Of a stretch of DNA of 20,909 nt, positions 1 to 8,418 are shown piece by piece. Below the pieces are notes generated by a model. It saw only the letters and a list, made by a program, of their open reading frames with translations. It ran no database searches and was not told where the DNA came from. The DNA is from Phycisphaerae bacterium (GTDB taxonomy: Bacteria; Planctomycetota; Phycisphaerae; Sedimentisphaerales; SG8-4), in assembly GCA_030603035.1 (NCBI GenBank), contig JAUVYQ010000030.1:1-20909 (forward strand), in the 5' to 3' direction. The position numbers and the translations under genes are program-made. Every line of letters starts with the position of its first letter. Within the stretch, counting starts at the first letter, position 1.

Positions 1-35
1 CGATTGGTTTTTCGCTGATACGATTTTCCCATCAT
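1..35 (-). CDS. N-terminal fragment of a minus-strand gene, possibly a REP-associated (Y1) transposase
   Basis: Only the first twelve codons are inside the window, reading MMGKSYQRKTNR (last codon incomplete). A good Shine-Dalgarno core, AGGAG, lies at 45-41 on the minus strand, about five bases before the ATG at 35-33; a second ATG follows at 32-30. The start codon is inside an 11-base inverted repeat (31-41 with 92-102). The short RKTNR stretch is reminiscent of the N-terminus of REP-associated tyrosine transposases (Y1_Tnp), and a hairpin over a transposase start would fit IS200/IS605-like biology. Twelve residues cannot establish this, so the product is effectively unknown. Confidence 0.45.
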   Translation of the reverse strand, partial: MMGKSYQRKTN

Positions 36-107
36 GCGGTCTCCTAAAAAAGGGTAACAATTCATGTTAAAAAACACATTACCGTTACCCCGACCGCATG
101 ATTTTTT
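31..107. promoter_or_regulatory. Long interrupted inverted repeat covering the start codon of the 1-35 gene
   Basis: ATCATGCGGTC at 31-41 is perfectly complementary to GACCGCATGAT at 92-102. Nested inside, GGGTAAC (52-58) pairs with GTTACCC (84-90). The right arms are one base apart; the left arms are separated by a ten-base bulge. In minus-strand RNA the ATG at 35-33 is base-paired and the AGGAG Shine-Dalgarno sits at the stem edge and bulge. On the plus strand the stem is followed by a T run at 102-107, so it could also act as a terminator in that direction. Roles as translation control, transposon end or terminator are all inference. Confidence 0.6.
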
Positions 108-156
108 CAATCAATTTTCAACGACATTCGGGACATCCTCCAATTTGCTGGATGCT

Positions 157-340
157 CAAATGAACGTAAGTCCTGTTATAACAAGGGAATATAAAAATAA
201 ATCCAATTGGAAACTCGGTGAAAACAAAGCCAATACAAAGCCAATACAAACCCAATCAAACCCAATCCCCCAGCGCGATACGCAATACGCAATACGAGAT
301 ACGAGATTCAAACCCAATCAAACCCAATTTCCCTCTTACC
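157..340 (+). repeat. Dispersed low-complexity repeat, copy 1
   Basis: The core starting CAAATGAACGTA closely matches the sequence starting at 12994. It is followed by a tail of short tandem motifs (CAAACCCAAT and AAGCCAATA variants) and, at about 276-308, runs of ATACGCAATACG. Any open frame here yields only KPNQTQ-like low-complexity peptide, so I treat it as non-coding. It fills the gap between the acyltransferase gene and the gene starting at 35. Such sequences are, to my recollection, common in intergenic DNA of Phycisphaerae assemblies. Confidence 0.7.
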
Positions 341-358
341 CAAATCCCCCAGATTGCC

Positions 359-1303
359 TCATTTTTCTATTTCTTCTTTCGGCCGATGTTTCCATCGCCG
401 GTGCAGCCACCAGTATTGGCTCGGGTCTTCCCGCACGAATTCCTCAATTGCCCTGGTGTATTCCGCCGTAATCCACTCTAACGGTTCGTCCTTGTCAGCC
501 CATTCTTCCGGCAAAATAACGCGATTGACCCCGATTTCGAAGTAAAAACGATTATCAACTCTCCTGCTGTACCCCACTCCTATCGGTATATTATTGGCAA
601 TAGCGAGCAGCCCTATGCTCTTATAGGTACTGGCTTTACGCCCGAAGAAATCGACGAATATCCCCTTTTTGCCCGCATCCTGGTCGGCAATAAAGCACAG
701 CGTCGCACCCCTCGAAGTCATTTCTCCCATCAGCTCCGCGGCGCCTTTCTTATCGATTATCTTCTGGCCAGCCCGCCGGCGAACGTCGTATAAGTACTTG
801 TTAATAAACTTGTTATCCAAAGGCCGGGCAATACTGTAAACATTAAAGCCAAACAGCCCTAACATATAGCCCATAATTTCAAAGTTGCTGTAATGGCTGG
901 CGACCATAAGCATCCCCCCGCCCTCTTTCATCAGCCATTTGGCCCTTTCAGCGGTTTTGAATCGTGAATAATCCCGCCAGTTATTTCTTTTCACCAATCG
1001 CGGCGTAAACAACACATCAATCGCCAGCATTACAATATGTTCGAAGCTCCGCCGGGCCGTCTGCCAGACCCATTGTTCGCTTTTCTCAGGGAAACTTGCC
1101 CGAAGATTGTCCAGGGCCCGCTTTCGGCCGCGATGATAGTATTTCCATAACAATCGACCGAGGAAACAAGCGGTCATCAGATTGGTTTCGACATCAAACA
1201 GGTAAAGAAAAACCACAAGAATCCGCAGTGCAACGTAGCTCACCCAATCCATAAACGGATTATGCTTTTTCTTTTTCTTCTTTCGTGGGGCCGACTCTGC
1301 CAT
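359..1303 (-). CDS. LpxL/HtrB-family lipid A (Kdo2-lipid) acyltransferase-like protein
   Basis: Predicted 314-residue membrane-associated acyltransferase of the LpxL/LpxM (HtrB/MsbB) family, which transfers secondary acyl chains to lipid A precursors at the inner membrane. The family HX4E catalytic motif is visible as HYSNFE (H137, E142) after a VAS stretch. The downstream FIADQDAGKKGIFVDFFG block matches the conserved family region, and an N-terminal hydrophobic segment (about 21-36) follows a run of six lysines at 8-13. I chose the ATG at 1303; an in-frame TTG at 1339 would add twelve residues, and neither has a clear Shine-Dalgarno. It is divergent from the FAD oxidoreductase gene and has no lipid A genes beside it. 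Family assignment is strong; the acyl donor and exact acceptor are unknown. Confidence 0.88.
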   Translation of the reverse strand: MAESAPRKKKKKKHNPFMDWVSYVALRILVVFLYLFDVETNLMTACFLGRLLWKYYHRGRKRALDNLRASFPEKSEQWVWQTARRSFEHIVMLAIDVLFTPRLVKRNNWRDYSRFKTAERAKWLMKEGGGMLMVASHYSNFEIMGYMLGLFGFNVYSIARPLDNKFINKYLYDVRRRAGQKIIDKKGAAELMGEMTSRGATLCFIADQDAGKKGIFVDFFGRKASTYKSIGLLAIANNIPIGVGYSRRVDNRFYFEIGVNRVILPEEWADKDEPLEWITAEYTRAIEEFVREDPSQYWWLHRRWKHRPKEEIEK

Positions 1304-1421
1304 ACACCGTGATTTTAGACTCAAAATCGCCGCTGTCAAGTTTTACCAAGTGGTATTGCATATTGTGGGGTGGTCGTAAATATCAAACGCAGCAAGTTCG
1401 AGTACGTTCAAAGGATTCTTA

Positions 1422-1449
1422 TTGCAAACGAGTGAATAGTTACCATAAT
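1422..1449 (+). promoter_or_regulatory. Candidate sigma70-type promoter for the FAD oxidoreductase gene
   Basis: TTGCAA (1422-1427) and CATAAT (1444-1449) are separated by 16 bases, giving a -35 with four and a -10 with five consensus matches. It lies 65 bases before the ATG at 1515, in the only sizeable gap between the two divergent genes. The assignment is from pattern alone. Confidence 0.3.
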
Positions 1450-1514
1450 GTCAGCATCGAGGACAAAAAGAGGCCAAAGGGGGAACTTAAGATATCCATT
1501 AGGAAGGACTGAAA

Positions 1515-4500
1515 ATGAAGGAATTCGTTCGGCTCACACTGGTTGCGACGCTCTTTTGTTTGCCTTTTCTGCAGGGAGGATGTTTGAAACCATCGAAAAG
1601 CGGCGTTTTCAATACTGAAAACGCAGTTCGCACCAGTTATGAAACGCCTTCTGCGTCGCCGGCTTACGAGAGAACAGTCAATGAATCTGCGCGGGACATT
1701 CCCGCAGCTTACGATGTTGACGTCGTGGTTGTAGGCGGTTCATCGGGTGCTGTAGCTGCAGCCGTGGAAGCGGCGCAAAAAGGTGCGAAAGTCTTTCTTG
1801 CAGCGCCACGGCCATACCTCGGCGAGGACCTGTGCGGCACATATCGCCTGTGGCTCGAGCCGGGCGAAGAGCCGACCTCGCCGCTGGCCAAAAAGATTTT
1901 TGCCAGGTCACCTGCTGCGCCGCAGGTGGAAAAGGGAATTACTTTCACGTACGAAGCTGACAAACCGTCCGCCGGCATCCATAAAGATACCCGATCGCTC
2001 TCGCTGCTTACTGACGGTAAGTGGGACAGTGCGGTCTCGCAGAGCGTTCAATATGACGGAGATGTGACCATAATCGCTGACCTGGGTAAAGAACATCGCC
2101 TTCGGAAGGTCCACGTCCTGGTCTATCAGCGAGACAACAATTTCGAAGTCGAAAGCGTAGCCGTCTCGGCCAGCAACGACAAGCAACAGTGGAAACAGGT
2201 CGCGGTCCTCAAGAATGAAATGCTTGGCAAAGGCTCGTTCGAAAAATCGGCGATTGACCTTTCGGCACCGGTGACTGAGAAAGCCCGCTACGTGAAACTT
2301 CTCGTCAAAAAAAGCTCAAATGTCAATCGAATACTTTTGGGTGAAATTGTGATAGAGGACGAGCAGTCATCCGCCAGGTCCGCCGAAAGTCCTCGCGCTG
2401 CAACTGCGGTAACACCGATGCAGGTCAAGCGCACGCTGGACGAGGCGCTGCTCGAAGCGGGCGTTCAGTTTTTGTTTGGCTGCTATGCGACGGACGTTCT
2501 TCGCGATGCGAGCGGCAATGTCACGGGCATCGTTATGGCGAACCGTTCCGGCCGCCAGGCCGTCAAGGCCAAAGTTATCATCGACGCGACGCCGCGGGCA
2601 GCGGTAGCACGGATGGCGGGTGTCACCTTCCAGCCGTATCCCGCCGGGCTGCAAACTTTTAAGCGCATCGTTGTCGGTGGCGAGGTCCGCAGCGGCGAAG
2701 GCATTCGGGCACGAAAGATGCCCACGCCGGTCCCGACTAAGGACGGCCCCAGACGCAAGGCCATCGAGTACACGCTCAACATCCCGATGAAGGACGGCTC
2801 GTTCGCGTCCTTTGCTGAAGCCGAACAAATCGCACGCGACAAAACCTGGCATCCGGAACAGGGAGACGCTTCAGAGATGCTCTTCCAGGTGCCGCCCGAC
2901 CCGATGAAGGGCAAGAAAAGTCTGTCCGGCGCCTGGCCCGGCGCGAAAAAGATCAATCTGGATGTGTTCCGGGCTATGGGCACTAAACGTCTATTCGTGC
3001 TCGGCGGCTGCGCGGATATATCGCGAGATGCTGCAGAGAAGCTGCTTCGGCCTTTGGAACTGATGAAAGTAGGCAGTCGCATCGGCGCCGCGGCTGCATC
3101 CGCGGCAAAGCGTCTGCCCAAGCCGAGAGATGTCAGACTACGCGGTAAATCGGTAACGCTCGTCACCTCAGGTGATGTTCGAGAGAATTTGACCGGGATA
3201 CGTCGGATGCAAACCAAGGTTGTAGCGGTTCCCGCCGAAAGGCAGGCTGTGCCGGTGCTGGGCGAGGTAGACGTAGTTGTCGTCGGCGGCGGCACCGGCG
3301 GAGCGCCCGCCGGTATCGCGGCGGCACGACAGGGGGCTAAAACTCTCGTCGTCGAATACCTCCACGGCCTTGGGGGAGTGGGCACGCTCGGCCTCATTGG
3401 CAAATACTATCACGATTATCGTGTCGGCTTTACAACAGAAATCGATGAGGGTCTGGCAAAACTTGGGGGTAGTGAAGAGGGCGACAGCGGTAAAGGGCAA
3501 GCGTGGAATATCGAACTGAAGATGGAGTGGTATCGGCGCGAGCTGCGCAAGGCCGGCGCGGATATATGGTTCGGGACGCTCGGCTGCGGCGCATTCGTGG
3601 AGAACGGACGCGTCAAGGGCGTCGTAGTCGCAACACCGCAGGGGCGCGGCGTGGTACTTGCAAAGGTAATCATCGATTCGACCGGCAATGCCGACATCGC
3701 CGCTGCAGCCGGCGCTGAATGTGTTTATACCGACGGCTCCGGCGTAGCGGTCCAGGGTGCGGGACTTCCGCCACGCGAGATTGGTGCTCGCTATACCAAT
3801 ACCGACTGGACCTTTATCGACGACTCGGATGTAATCGATGTCTGGCGAGCATTTGTTGTCGCCAAAAAGAAGTTCAAAGACGCCTACGACCTTGGGCAGT
3901 TGATAGATACGCGAGAGCGGCGGCGGATAGTTGGTGACTTCGTAATGTCACCGTTGGATATCGCTAACAATCGTAGCTACCCTGATACGGTGGTGATAGC
4001 CAGAAGTAATTTCGATACGCATGGTTTTACGATACATCCGGTGTTTCTCCTTCGGCCGCCTGATAAAAAGGCAATACTCGTTAATGTGCCGTATCGGTGC
4101 CTATTGCCGAAAGGGCTCGATGGTATTTTGGTTACTGGACTGGGTGTCAGTGCGCATCGTGATGCTATGCCGGTTATACGGATGCAGGCAGACATCCAGA
4201 ACCAGGGCTATGCGGCGGGTGTGGCGGCGGCGACGGCTGCAAAAACGGGTAAGGGTTTTCGTGACATTGACATCAAGGCGCTTCAAAAGCATCTTGTCGA
4301 GAAAGGCAATTTGCCGGAGAGGGTGCTGACGGACAAAGATTCGTTTCCGTTGGCCAGAGAAAAGATTGCACAGGCAGTGGAACGTGTTGTCAATGACTTT
4401 GAAGGGCTGGAAATAGTGCTCGCCCAGCCGCAGGATGCGATGCTGCTTCTTCGAAACGCTTACAAAACCGCCGACAGCGAAAAGGCCAAACTTGCTTATG

Positions 4501-5048
4501 CTTATATCCTCGGGATGTTAGGTGATGTGGCAGGGGCCGAGACGTTGATGGAAGCGGTGCAGTCCAGAGGTTGGGACAAGGGTTGGAATTTTACAGGGAT
4601 GGGGCAGTTCGGTATGAGCTTAAGTAAACTCGATAGCTTGATAATCGCATTAGGGCGCACAGGTGATAAGCGGGCACTAAAGCCAATTCTTGAAAAAGTT
4701 AAGCTGCTTGATGCTAAAAGTGAGTTCTCGCATTGCCGGGCGGTGGCGATGGCGCTTGAAGCGCTGGGTGATACCGCTGCGGCCAAACCGCTTGCGGAGT
4801 TGTTGAGAAAGCCCGGAATGACAGGTCATGCTTTTACCGATATCGACAAAGCCAGGCGTCGAACGCCACGCAGTTCCGAGGACACGCAGACGCGAAACAA
4901 TTCGCTGCGTGAATTGATTTTGGCGCGGGCATTATATCGTTGTGGTGATTATGAGGGTTTGGGCGAAAAGATTCTAAAGGAGTACTCACGCGACCTTCGC
5001 GGCCACTACGCCCGCCACGCCCAGGCCGTGCTCAAAGGGAAAAAGTAA
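1515..5048 (+). CDS. Two-module FAD-dependent oxidoreductase lipoprotein with nested discoidin-like domain and C-terminal HEAT-like region
   Basis: This 1177-residue protein starts with a lipoprotein signal (hydrophobic 5-20, lipobox-like LQGGC with Cys23), so it is probably exported and lipid anchored. Residues about 67-110 form a dinucleotide-binding strand-turn-helix with a degenerate glycine motif (GGSSGA, 74-79). Residues about 158-282 look like an F5/8 type C (discoidin) carbohydrate-binding domain set inside this first FAD module. A second, canonical Rossmann motif (VVVVGGGTGGAPAG, about 585-600) opens a PF12831-type FAD domain ending near residue 905 with an LVTGLG...AHRDAMPVIRMQ block. 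The last 200 residues are helical and HEAT-like. AGGAAGGA ends nine bases before the ATG, supporting this start. Substrate unknown. The architecture suggests surface oxidation of a glycan or sugar-derived compound (inference). Confidence 0.85.
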   Translation: MKEFVRLTLVATLFCLPFLQGGCLKPSKSGVFNTENAVRTSYETPSASPAYERTVNESARDIPAAYDVDVVVVGGSSGAVAAAVEAAQKGAKVFLAAPRPYLGEDLCGTYRLWLEPGEEPTSPLAKKIFARSPAAPQVEKGITFTYEADKPSAGIHKDTRSLSLLTDGKWDSAVSQSVQYDGDVTIIADLGKEHRLRKVHVLVYQRDNNFEVESVAVSASNDKQQWKQVAVLKNEMLGKGSFEKSAIDLSAPVTEKARYVKLLVKKSSNVNRILLGEIVIEDEQSSARSAESPRAATAVTPMQVKRTLDEALLEAGVQFLFGCYATDVLRDASGNVTGIVMANRSGRQAVKAKVIIDATPRAAVARMAGVTFQPYPAGLQTFKRIVVGGEVRSGEGIRARKMPTPVPTKDGPRRKAIEYTLNIPMKDGSFASFAEAEQIARDKTWHPEQGDASEMLFQVPPDPMKGKKSLSGAWPGAKKINLDVFRAMGTKRLFVLGGCADISRDAAEKLLRPLELMKVGSRIGAAAASAAKRLPKPRDVRLRGKSVTLVTSGDVRENLTGIRRMQTKVVAVPAERQAVPVLGEVDVVVVGGGTGGAPAGIAAARQGAKTLVVEYLHGLGGVGTLGLIGKYYHDYRVGFTTEIDEGLAKLGGSEEGDSGKGQAWNIELKMEWYRRELRKAGADIWFGTLGCGAFVENGRVKGVVVATPQGRGVVLAKVIIDSTGNADIAAAAGAECVYTDGSGVAVQGAGLPPREIGARYTNTDWTFIDDSDVIDVWRAFVVAKKKFKDAYDLGQLIDTRERRRIVGDFVMSPLDIANNRSYPDTVVIARSNFDTHGFTIHPVFLLRPPDKKAILVNVPYRCLLPKGLDGILVTGLGVSAHRDAMPVIRMQADIQNQGYAAGVAAATAAKTGKGFRDIDIKALQKHLVEKGNLPERVLTDKDSFPLAREKIAQAVERVVNDFEGLEIVLAQPQDAMLLLRNAYKTADSEKAKLAYAYILGMLGDVAGAETLMEAVQSRGWDKGWNFTGMGQFGMSLSKLDSLIIALGRTGDKRALKPILEKVKLLDAKSEFSHCRAVAMALEALGDTAAAKPLAELLRKPGMTGHAFTDIDKARRRTPRSSEDTQTRNNSLRELILARALYRCGDYEGLGEKILKEYSRDLRGHYARHAQAVLKGKK

Positions 5049-5127
5049 ATATGGATTAACACAGATTTAAGGAGAGATAGAAATGTCAGGAGAATATAGA
5101 TTTTCGTTTGGGCCGGTCAGTAGATAA

Positions 5128-5264
5128 ATCCGAATGTCGAATATCGAAATTCGAAACAATATCGAATTACCGAAATCCAAATGACCAAAACATGCTGTTT
5201 TGAAAATTTGAACATTTGAATTTCGAATTTGTTTCGGATTTCGAATTTCGTGCTTCGTGCTTTT
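5128..5264. repeat. Long nested imperfect palindrome in the gap before the deacetylase gene
   Basis: Three pairs of arms are nested around one centre. 5145-5159 pairs with 5229-5243 (14 of 15), 5171-5183 pairs with 5213-5225 (12 of 13), and CAAAACA (5186-5192) pairs perfectly with TGTTTTG (5196-5202) around a three-base loop. The surrounding sequence is made of TTCGAAT/ATTTCG motifs. A similar centre (GACCAAAA) and flank (GAATTTCGAATT) recurs at 12641-12688, suggesting a dispersed, MITE-like or REP-like family. A T run at 5261-5266 ends it. No gene is seen in the gap 5049-5294. Confidence 0.65.
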
Positions 5265-5294
5265 TTCAAAGCCTAAGATTGCAGCGAGGTTTTT

Positions 5295-6068
5295 ATGACT
5301 ATGACTGCGAAGAATAGTAAAACTGTTTTGAGTTTCGGTGCTCACCCTGACGACGCAGAGTTTTTCTGTGTGGGGACGCTGGCATTGCTTCGTAAAAAGG
5401 GTTGGCACATCCATCTTGCCACAATGACACCCGGCGACTGCGGCACAGTTCAGTACAGCCGCGAAGAAATCAGCAGGATTCGCAAGGCCGAAGCCGCCAA
5501 AGCGGCAGGTTTGTTGGACGGCAGCTATCATTGCCTCGAATGCAGTGATATTTTTATTATGTATGACAGGCCGACCTTGCTCAAGGCCATTGAGCTGGTG
5601 CGAAAGGTACGGCCGACTATCGTCTTTACCACAAGCCCTTCGGATTATATGGTTGACCACGAGATGGCCGGCAGGATTGCTCAAACATCCTGCTTCGCGT
5701 GCGGCGTTGTGAATATCGAGACTGTCGGCGCTGAGCCATTCGAGCCGATACCGTATCTTTATTATATGGACCCGGTGGAGGGAAAGGACAACTTTGGGAC
5801 CGAGGTCAAAGCAAGCACGCTGGTCGATATAACCAGCGTGATTGAGACCAAGGAAAAGATGCTCTGCTGCCACGAAAGCCAGCGCAATTGGCTTTTAACA
5901 CATCATGGTATAGATGACTATGTTATCTCGATGAAGGCGTTGGCTGAGAAACGAGGCCGGGAAATAAACTCACGCTTTGCCGAAGGCTTCAGACAACATT
6001 TAGGCCATGCGTATCCGCAGGATAATATCCTGAAGACCGAGCTTGGCGACCTGGTTCACATAGTATAA
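5295..6068 (+). CDS. PIG-L/LmbE-family zinc-dependent N-deacetylase
   Basis: This 257-residue protein belongs to the PIG-L/LmbE family (PF02585), zinc hydrolases that remove acetyl groups from N-acetylglucosamine units in glycolipids, mycothiol or bacillithiol precursors, diacetylchitobiose and similar compounds. The hallmark AHPDDAE is at residues 16-22, giving likely zinc ligands His17, Asp20 and, from the DYMVDHE stretch, His122. No signal peptide is present, so it should be cytoplasmic. Length is usual for the family. The start is the ATG at 5295, preceded by GCGAGG; a second in-frame ATG two codons on is possible. It ends 11 bases before the NagB-like gene, so the two are almost certainly co-transcribed, which supports deacetylation followed by deamination of an amino sugar. 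The substrate is inferred, not shown. Confidence 0.92.
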   Translation: MTMTAKNSKTVLSFGAHPDDAEFFCVGTLALLRKKGWHIHLATMTPGDCGTVQYSREEISRIRKAEAAKAAGLLDGSYHCLECSDIFIMYDRPTLLKAIELVRKVRPTIVFTTSPSDYMVDHEMAGRIAQTSCFACGVVNIETVGAEPFEPIPYLYYMDPVEGKDNFGTEVKASTLVDITSVIETKEKMLCCHESQRNWLLTHHGIDDYVISMKALAEKRGREINSRFAEGFRQHLGHAYPQDNILKTELGDLVHIV

Positions 6069-6079
6069 GGAAAGCAAAG

Positions 6080-6910
6080 ATGGCAAGAAAAATCAGTATG
6101 TTAGCGCCGCAGTGGTGGGACTATACTACGCTTGATGATGAGATTCTTAACGATGCGGCTAAACTTACGGTTGAAGATATAGCCGGTTTAAGCAGGGAAG
6201 GCTTCAAGGTTGTGTTCTACGACACTCTTGAAGACTTCTATCTTGCAGAGGCGCTGGAGTACATTACGGCGTGGAGACAGGCCACAGCCGACAATCCCGC
6301 AGGCATTTGCGGGCCGATTGGGCCGACCGAGCAACTTCCACTTGTCGCACGTATTGTAAATGAATTGAAGCTGGACCTCAAAGATGCCCACTTCTGGGGA
6401 ATGGATGAATGGTATATGGATGGCAGAGAGGTGCCGCAGTCGCATCCATTGTCTTTCGCAAAGGCGGATATGGAGCTTTGCTTTAATCGAATTGATAATG
6501 AGCTGAAAATGCCGGAGTCCAACATTCATTTTCCCGGAGCCGATGCGACAGAATACATCAGGAGCTGGGAAGGTGTTCGCTGTGCGGTGATGCAGGGCGG
6601 CCAGGGTGACATAAAACACTGGGCATTCAACGACCCGGTCAAGCGGGAAGGAAAATACAAAGACCAGCCGCCAACGCCGGAGGAATATTGCCGGCTTACA
6701 ACTCGCGTTGTAGATTTGCATCCGGTTACCATTATGCAGAATGCGCGAACCAGCGGCGGCGTGGTTACCGCTGTGCCGACTAAAGAGATTACGGTCGGGC
6801 CCGTGGAAACGTGGAAAGGCAGAGAAAGTCTCAATCTGGCACCCAGGGACACACGACAATCCTTTCGGGATAAGATTGACCGCTTTTATGATAAGCAAGA
6901 AAATCGCTGA
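6080..6910 (+). CDS. Glucosamine-6-phosphate deaminase/isomerase-like protein (NagB family)
   Basis: 276 residues, close to the usual NagB length of about 266. Members convert glucosamine 6-phosphate to fructose 6-phosphate plus ammonia, in the cytoplasm. GMDEW (Asp109, Glu110) matches the NagB MDEY motif holding the proton-transfer Asp72 of E. coli Nag[12 protein letters not shown] (Asp177, His180, Asp185) matches the E. coli DGHIAFNEP block (Asp141, His143, Glu148), but here one extra residue separates Asp from His and the final Glu is replaced by Asp. These changes could mean a different amino-sugar phosphate. AAGGAAAG just before the ATG is a good ribosome binding site. It lies 11 bases after the deacetylase gene, in one operon. 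Family is clear; exact reaction is less so. Confidence 0.82.
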   Translation: MARKISMLAPQWWDYTTLDDEILNDAAKLTVEDIAGLSREGFKVVFYDTLEDFYLAEALEYITAWRQATADNPAGICGPIGPTEQLPLVARIVNELKLDLKDAHFWGMDEWYMDGREVPQSHPLSFAKADMELCFNRIDNELKMPESNIHFPGADATEYIRSWEGVRCAVMQGGQGDIKHWAFNDPVKREGKYKDQPPTPEEYCRLTTRVVDLHPVTIMQNARTSGGVVTAVPTKEITVGPVETWKGRESLNLAPRDTRQSFRDKIDRFYDKQENR

Positions 6911-7008
6911 TAGCTCGGTGCCAATGTCACTGTTGGCAGGACACCCTGACGTTCAGTTCAATTTTTACAGGCCTGCCATAGGGACATGTGAAGCGGAAAT
7001 ACACTGAG

Positions 7009-7026
7009 ATGGTATCGGATTACCAT
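7009..7026. other. Small hairpin in the 133-base gap before the kinase gene
   Basis: ATGGTA (7009-7014) and TACCAT (7021-7026) form a perfect six-base stem with a six-base loop, ending 17 bases before the kinase ATG. The rest of the gap (6911-7008) shows no gene. Function is unknown and the stem could be chance. Confidence 0.3.
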
Positions 7027-7043
7027 TTTGTGGAAGTAAAAAT

Positions 7044-8249
7044 ATGGCTATGGATGTATTAGTTCTGAATACGGGGGTGGCGGATTTAAGAAGCCCGGAC
7101 TTTGAATTTGTCGATGAGCTGGTGGGCAAAGGGGGACTGGCCAAGTGCAAAAACAAAGATGTGCCGAATTATTCTCAGCAGCAGGTGAGAGAATGGATAG
7201 AGCAGGGTTTTGCTACCGCAGGCGGGCCCGGCAACACGGCGCCTCTAATGGCAAGGACCGGCTTGAAAGTTGCCGTCGGGGTCAACCTCGGCAAAGGAAA
7301 TTATGACGGCTTGGACGCCCAGGGAAAGTTTTTTTATGATGTGATGACCGAGAACGGTATTGATATGTCGCAAACTCACATACACCCCAATTTACCCACA
7401 GGGACTACCTTTATACACAGCACCACCGGAGAAGATAGAGGCGGCATTGCGTATTTTCCCAGTGCCAACGACGATTTTGATTTTGAAATATTCAAAAAGG
7501 CCGTTGAGCGGTTAAAGCCCAATATAGTTTATTATATGTATTCCGGCTTGTCCGAAAGAGGCGACGCCAATGGTGGGCGGGATTTGGCTGAATTTATTAA
7601 ATGGTGCCGCAGCAAGGACGCTGTTACAATTGTTGACAGCCACACTTTAACAAGCAACCCTCACGAGCTCATTGAGACAGGCAAGGCGGTAGAGCAATAC
7701 TGGCTCTTGGGACCGCTTTTGCCTGAAGTTGATATGTTCTTTACCTCCTGTGATGAAGCCAAGCTGGTTGAAAACACGCTTGCCCCGGGACGAGCGTGGA
7801 ACAAGTTTGGAGAACACGAAAACAATCTGCACCCTCTTGAATTTTTGACCGAAAGGTTCTGGCAAAAAGAGAACAGAACAAAGCTGTTCGGCGTTACAGT
7901 CAGCAACGGTGCCTACGAAAAGCACATTTGCCCCGATGCGCCTGTCAGCGGCCCGAACAAAATCGAATCCCGGTTCATAGCAGGAGAGGTAGTTGACCTC
8001 GTTGGGGCAGGAGACTCGTTCAGGGCAGGGCTTATTACATACATTGCCCGTAACCTGGATGAGTTCAGGAACGGCTCTATGAACTTTGCCGAAGCGGTAC
8101 AGATGGGCAATCTGTTCGCGTCACTTTATATCAAAGCCCCGCTCGATGATAGATACGGCGGAATCAGGCCCTATGATAAAATGCTAAAGGTAGTCCGCAG
8201 CGGCGTAGCTTATCAAAGTTTCGACACATTGCAAAAGGCTTTGAGTTAA
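7044..8249 (+). CDS. PfkB-family (ribokinase-like) carbohydrate kinase
   Basis: A 401-residue cytoplasmic kinase of the PfkB family, which uses ATP to phosphorylate sugars, sugar acids or nucleosides. The second PfkB signature is visible as DLVGAGDSFRAGL with GAGDSF at 321-326, where Asp324 is the expected catalytic base and the glycines form the anion hole. The N-terminal glycine-rich substrate-binding region appears as GGPGNTAPLMARTG near residue 55. It is about 80-100 residues longer than typical family members, with extra sequence near 195-280 that includes a segment I cannot match. The start ATG at 7044 has GGAAG eight bases upstream. Within the cluster it would supply the phosphorylated sugar for the NagB-like protein or phosphorylate a later product. 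Substrate not determinable from sequence. Confidence 0.87.
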   Translation: MAMDVLVLNTGVADLRSPDFEFVDELVGKGGLAKCKNKDVPNYSQQQVREWIEQGFATAGGPGNTAPLMARTGLKVAVGVNLGKGNYDGLDAQGKFFYDVMTENGIDMSQTHIHPNLPTGTTFIHSTTGEDRGGIAYFPSANDDFDFEIFKKAVERLKPNIVYYMYSGLSERGDANGGRDLAEFIKWCRSKDAVTIVDSHTLTSNPHELIETGKAVEQYWLLGPLLPEVDMFFTSCDEAKLVENTLAPGRAWNKFGEHENNLHPLEFLTERFWQKENRTKLFGVTVSNGAYEKHICPDAPVSGPNKIESRFIAGEVVDLVGAGDSFRAGLITYIARNLDEFRNGSMNFAEAVQMGNLFASLYIKAPLDDRYGGIRPYDKMLKVVRSGVAYQSFDTLQKALS

Positions 8250-8253
8250 CCCC

Positions 8254-8322
8254 GTTAGAAGAAGTTTGCGCCGGTGTTTTACGCCGTAAGATTGGGTCGT
8301 ATCATACGATGTTACTTCTAAC
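8254..8322. other. Inverted-repeat structure after the kinase gene
   Basis: GTTAGAAG (8254-8261) and CTTCTAAC (8315-8322) are perfect complements bracketing a second perfect hairpin, TCGTAT-C-ATACGA (8297-8309). It starts four bases after the kinase stop codon and ends just before the 44-base repeat array. There is no T run, so it may be an RNA-processing or 3'-stabilising structure rather than a terminator. Function is inference. Confidence 0.5.
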
Positions 8323-8323
8323 A

Positions 8324-8401
8324 GCGTATGAACAGAGCCGCGACCGTAAGGGAGCGGTAAATAAAAAGCGTATGAACAGAGCCGCGACCGTAAGGGAGCG
8401 G
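8324..8401 (+). repeat. 44-base hairpin repeat, array A (two copies)
   Basis: Two copies (8324-8367, and 8368-8401 without its linker) of a unit GCGTATGAACAGAG + palindromic core + TAAATAAAAA linker. The core (8338-8357 and 8382-8401) reads CCGC-GA-CC-GTAA-GG-GA-GCGG. As RNA that is a hairpin with a GNRA-type GUAA tetraloop and tandem G-A/A-G mismatches. The array ends 17 bases before the next ATG, and the adjoining GAGAAAGGA acts as that gene's ribosome binding site. Further copies are at 9483-9593. Confidence 0.85.
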
Positions 8402-8418
8402 AGAGAAAGGAAACGCAA

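Noticed and set aside
64..545. Overlapping plus-strand open frames before and across the end of the acyltransferase gene
   Set aside because: Products are KPNQTQ-like low-complexity peptide from the dispersed repeat, then antisense of the acyltransferase.
2483..3403. Open frame of 306 codons on the minus strand inside the FAD oxidoreductase gene
   Set aside because: Shadow of the real gene; Pro/Ser/Arg-rich product with no domain, and the plus-strand product is clearly a conserved family.
5067..5873. Open frame of 268 codons on the minus strand opposite the PIG-L gene
   Set aside because: It is antisense to a gene with intact catalytic motifs, reads through the palindromic intergenic repeat, and its product resembles no family.
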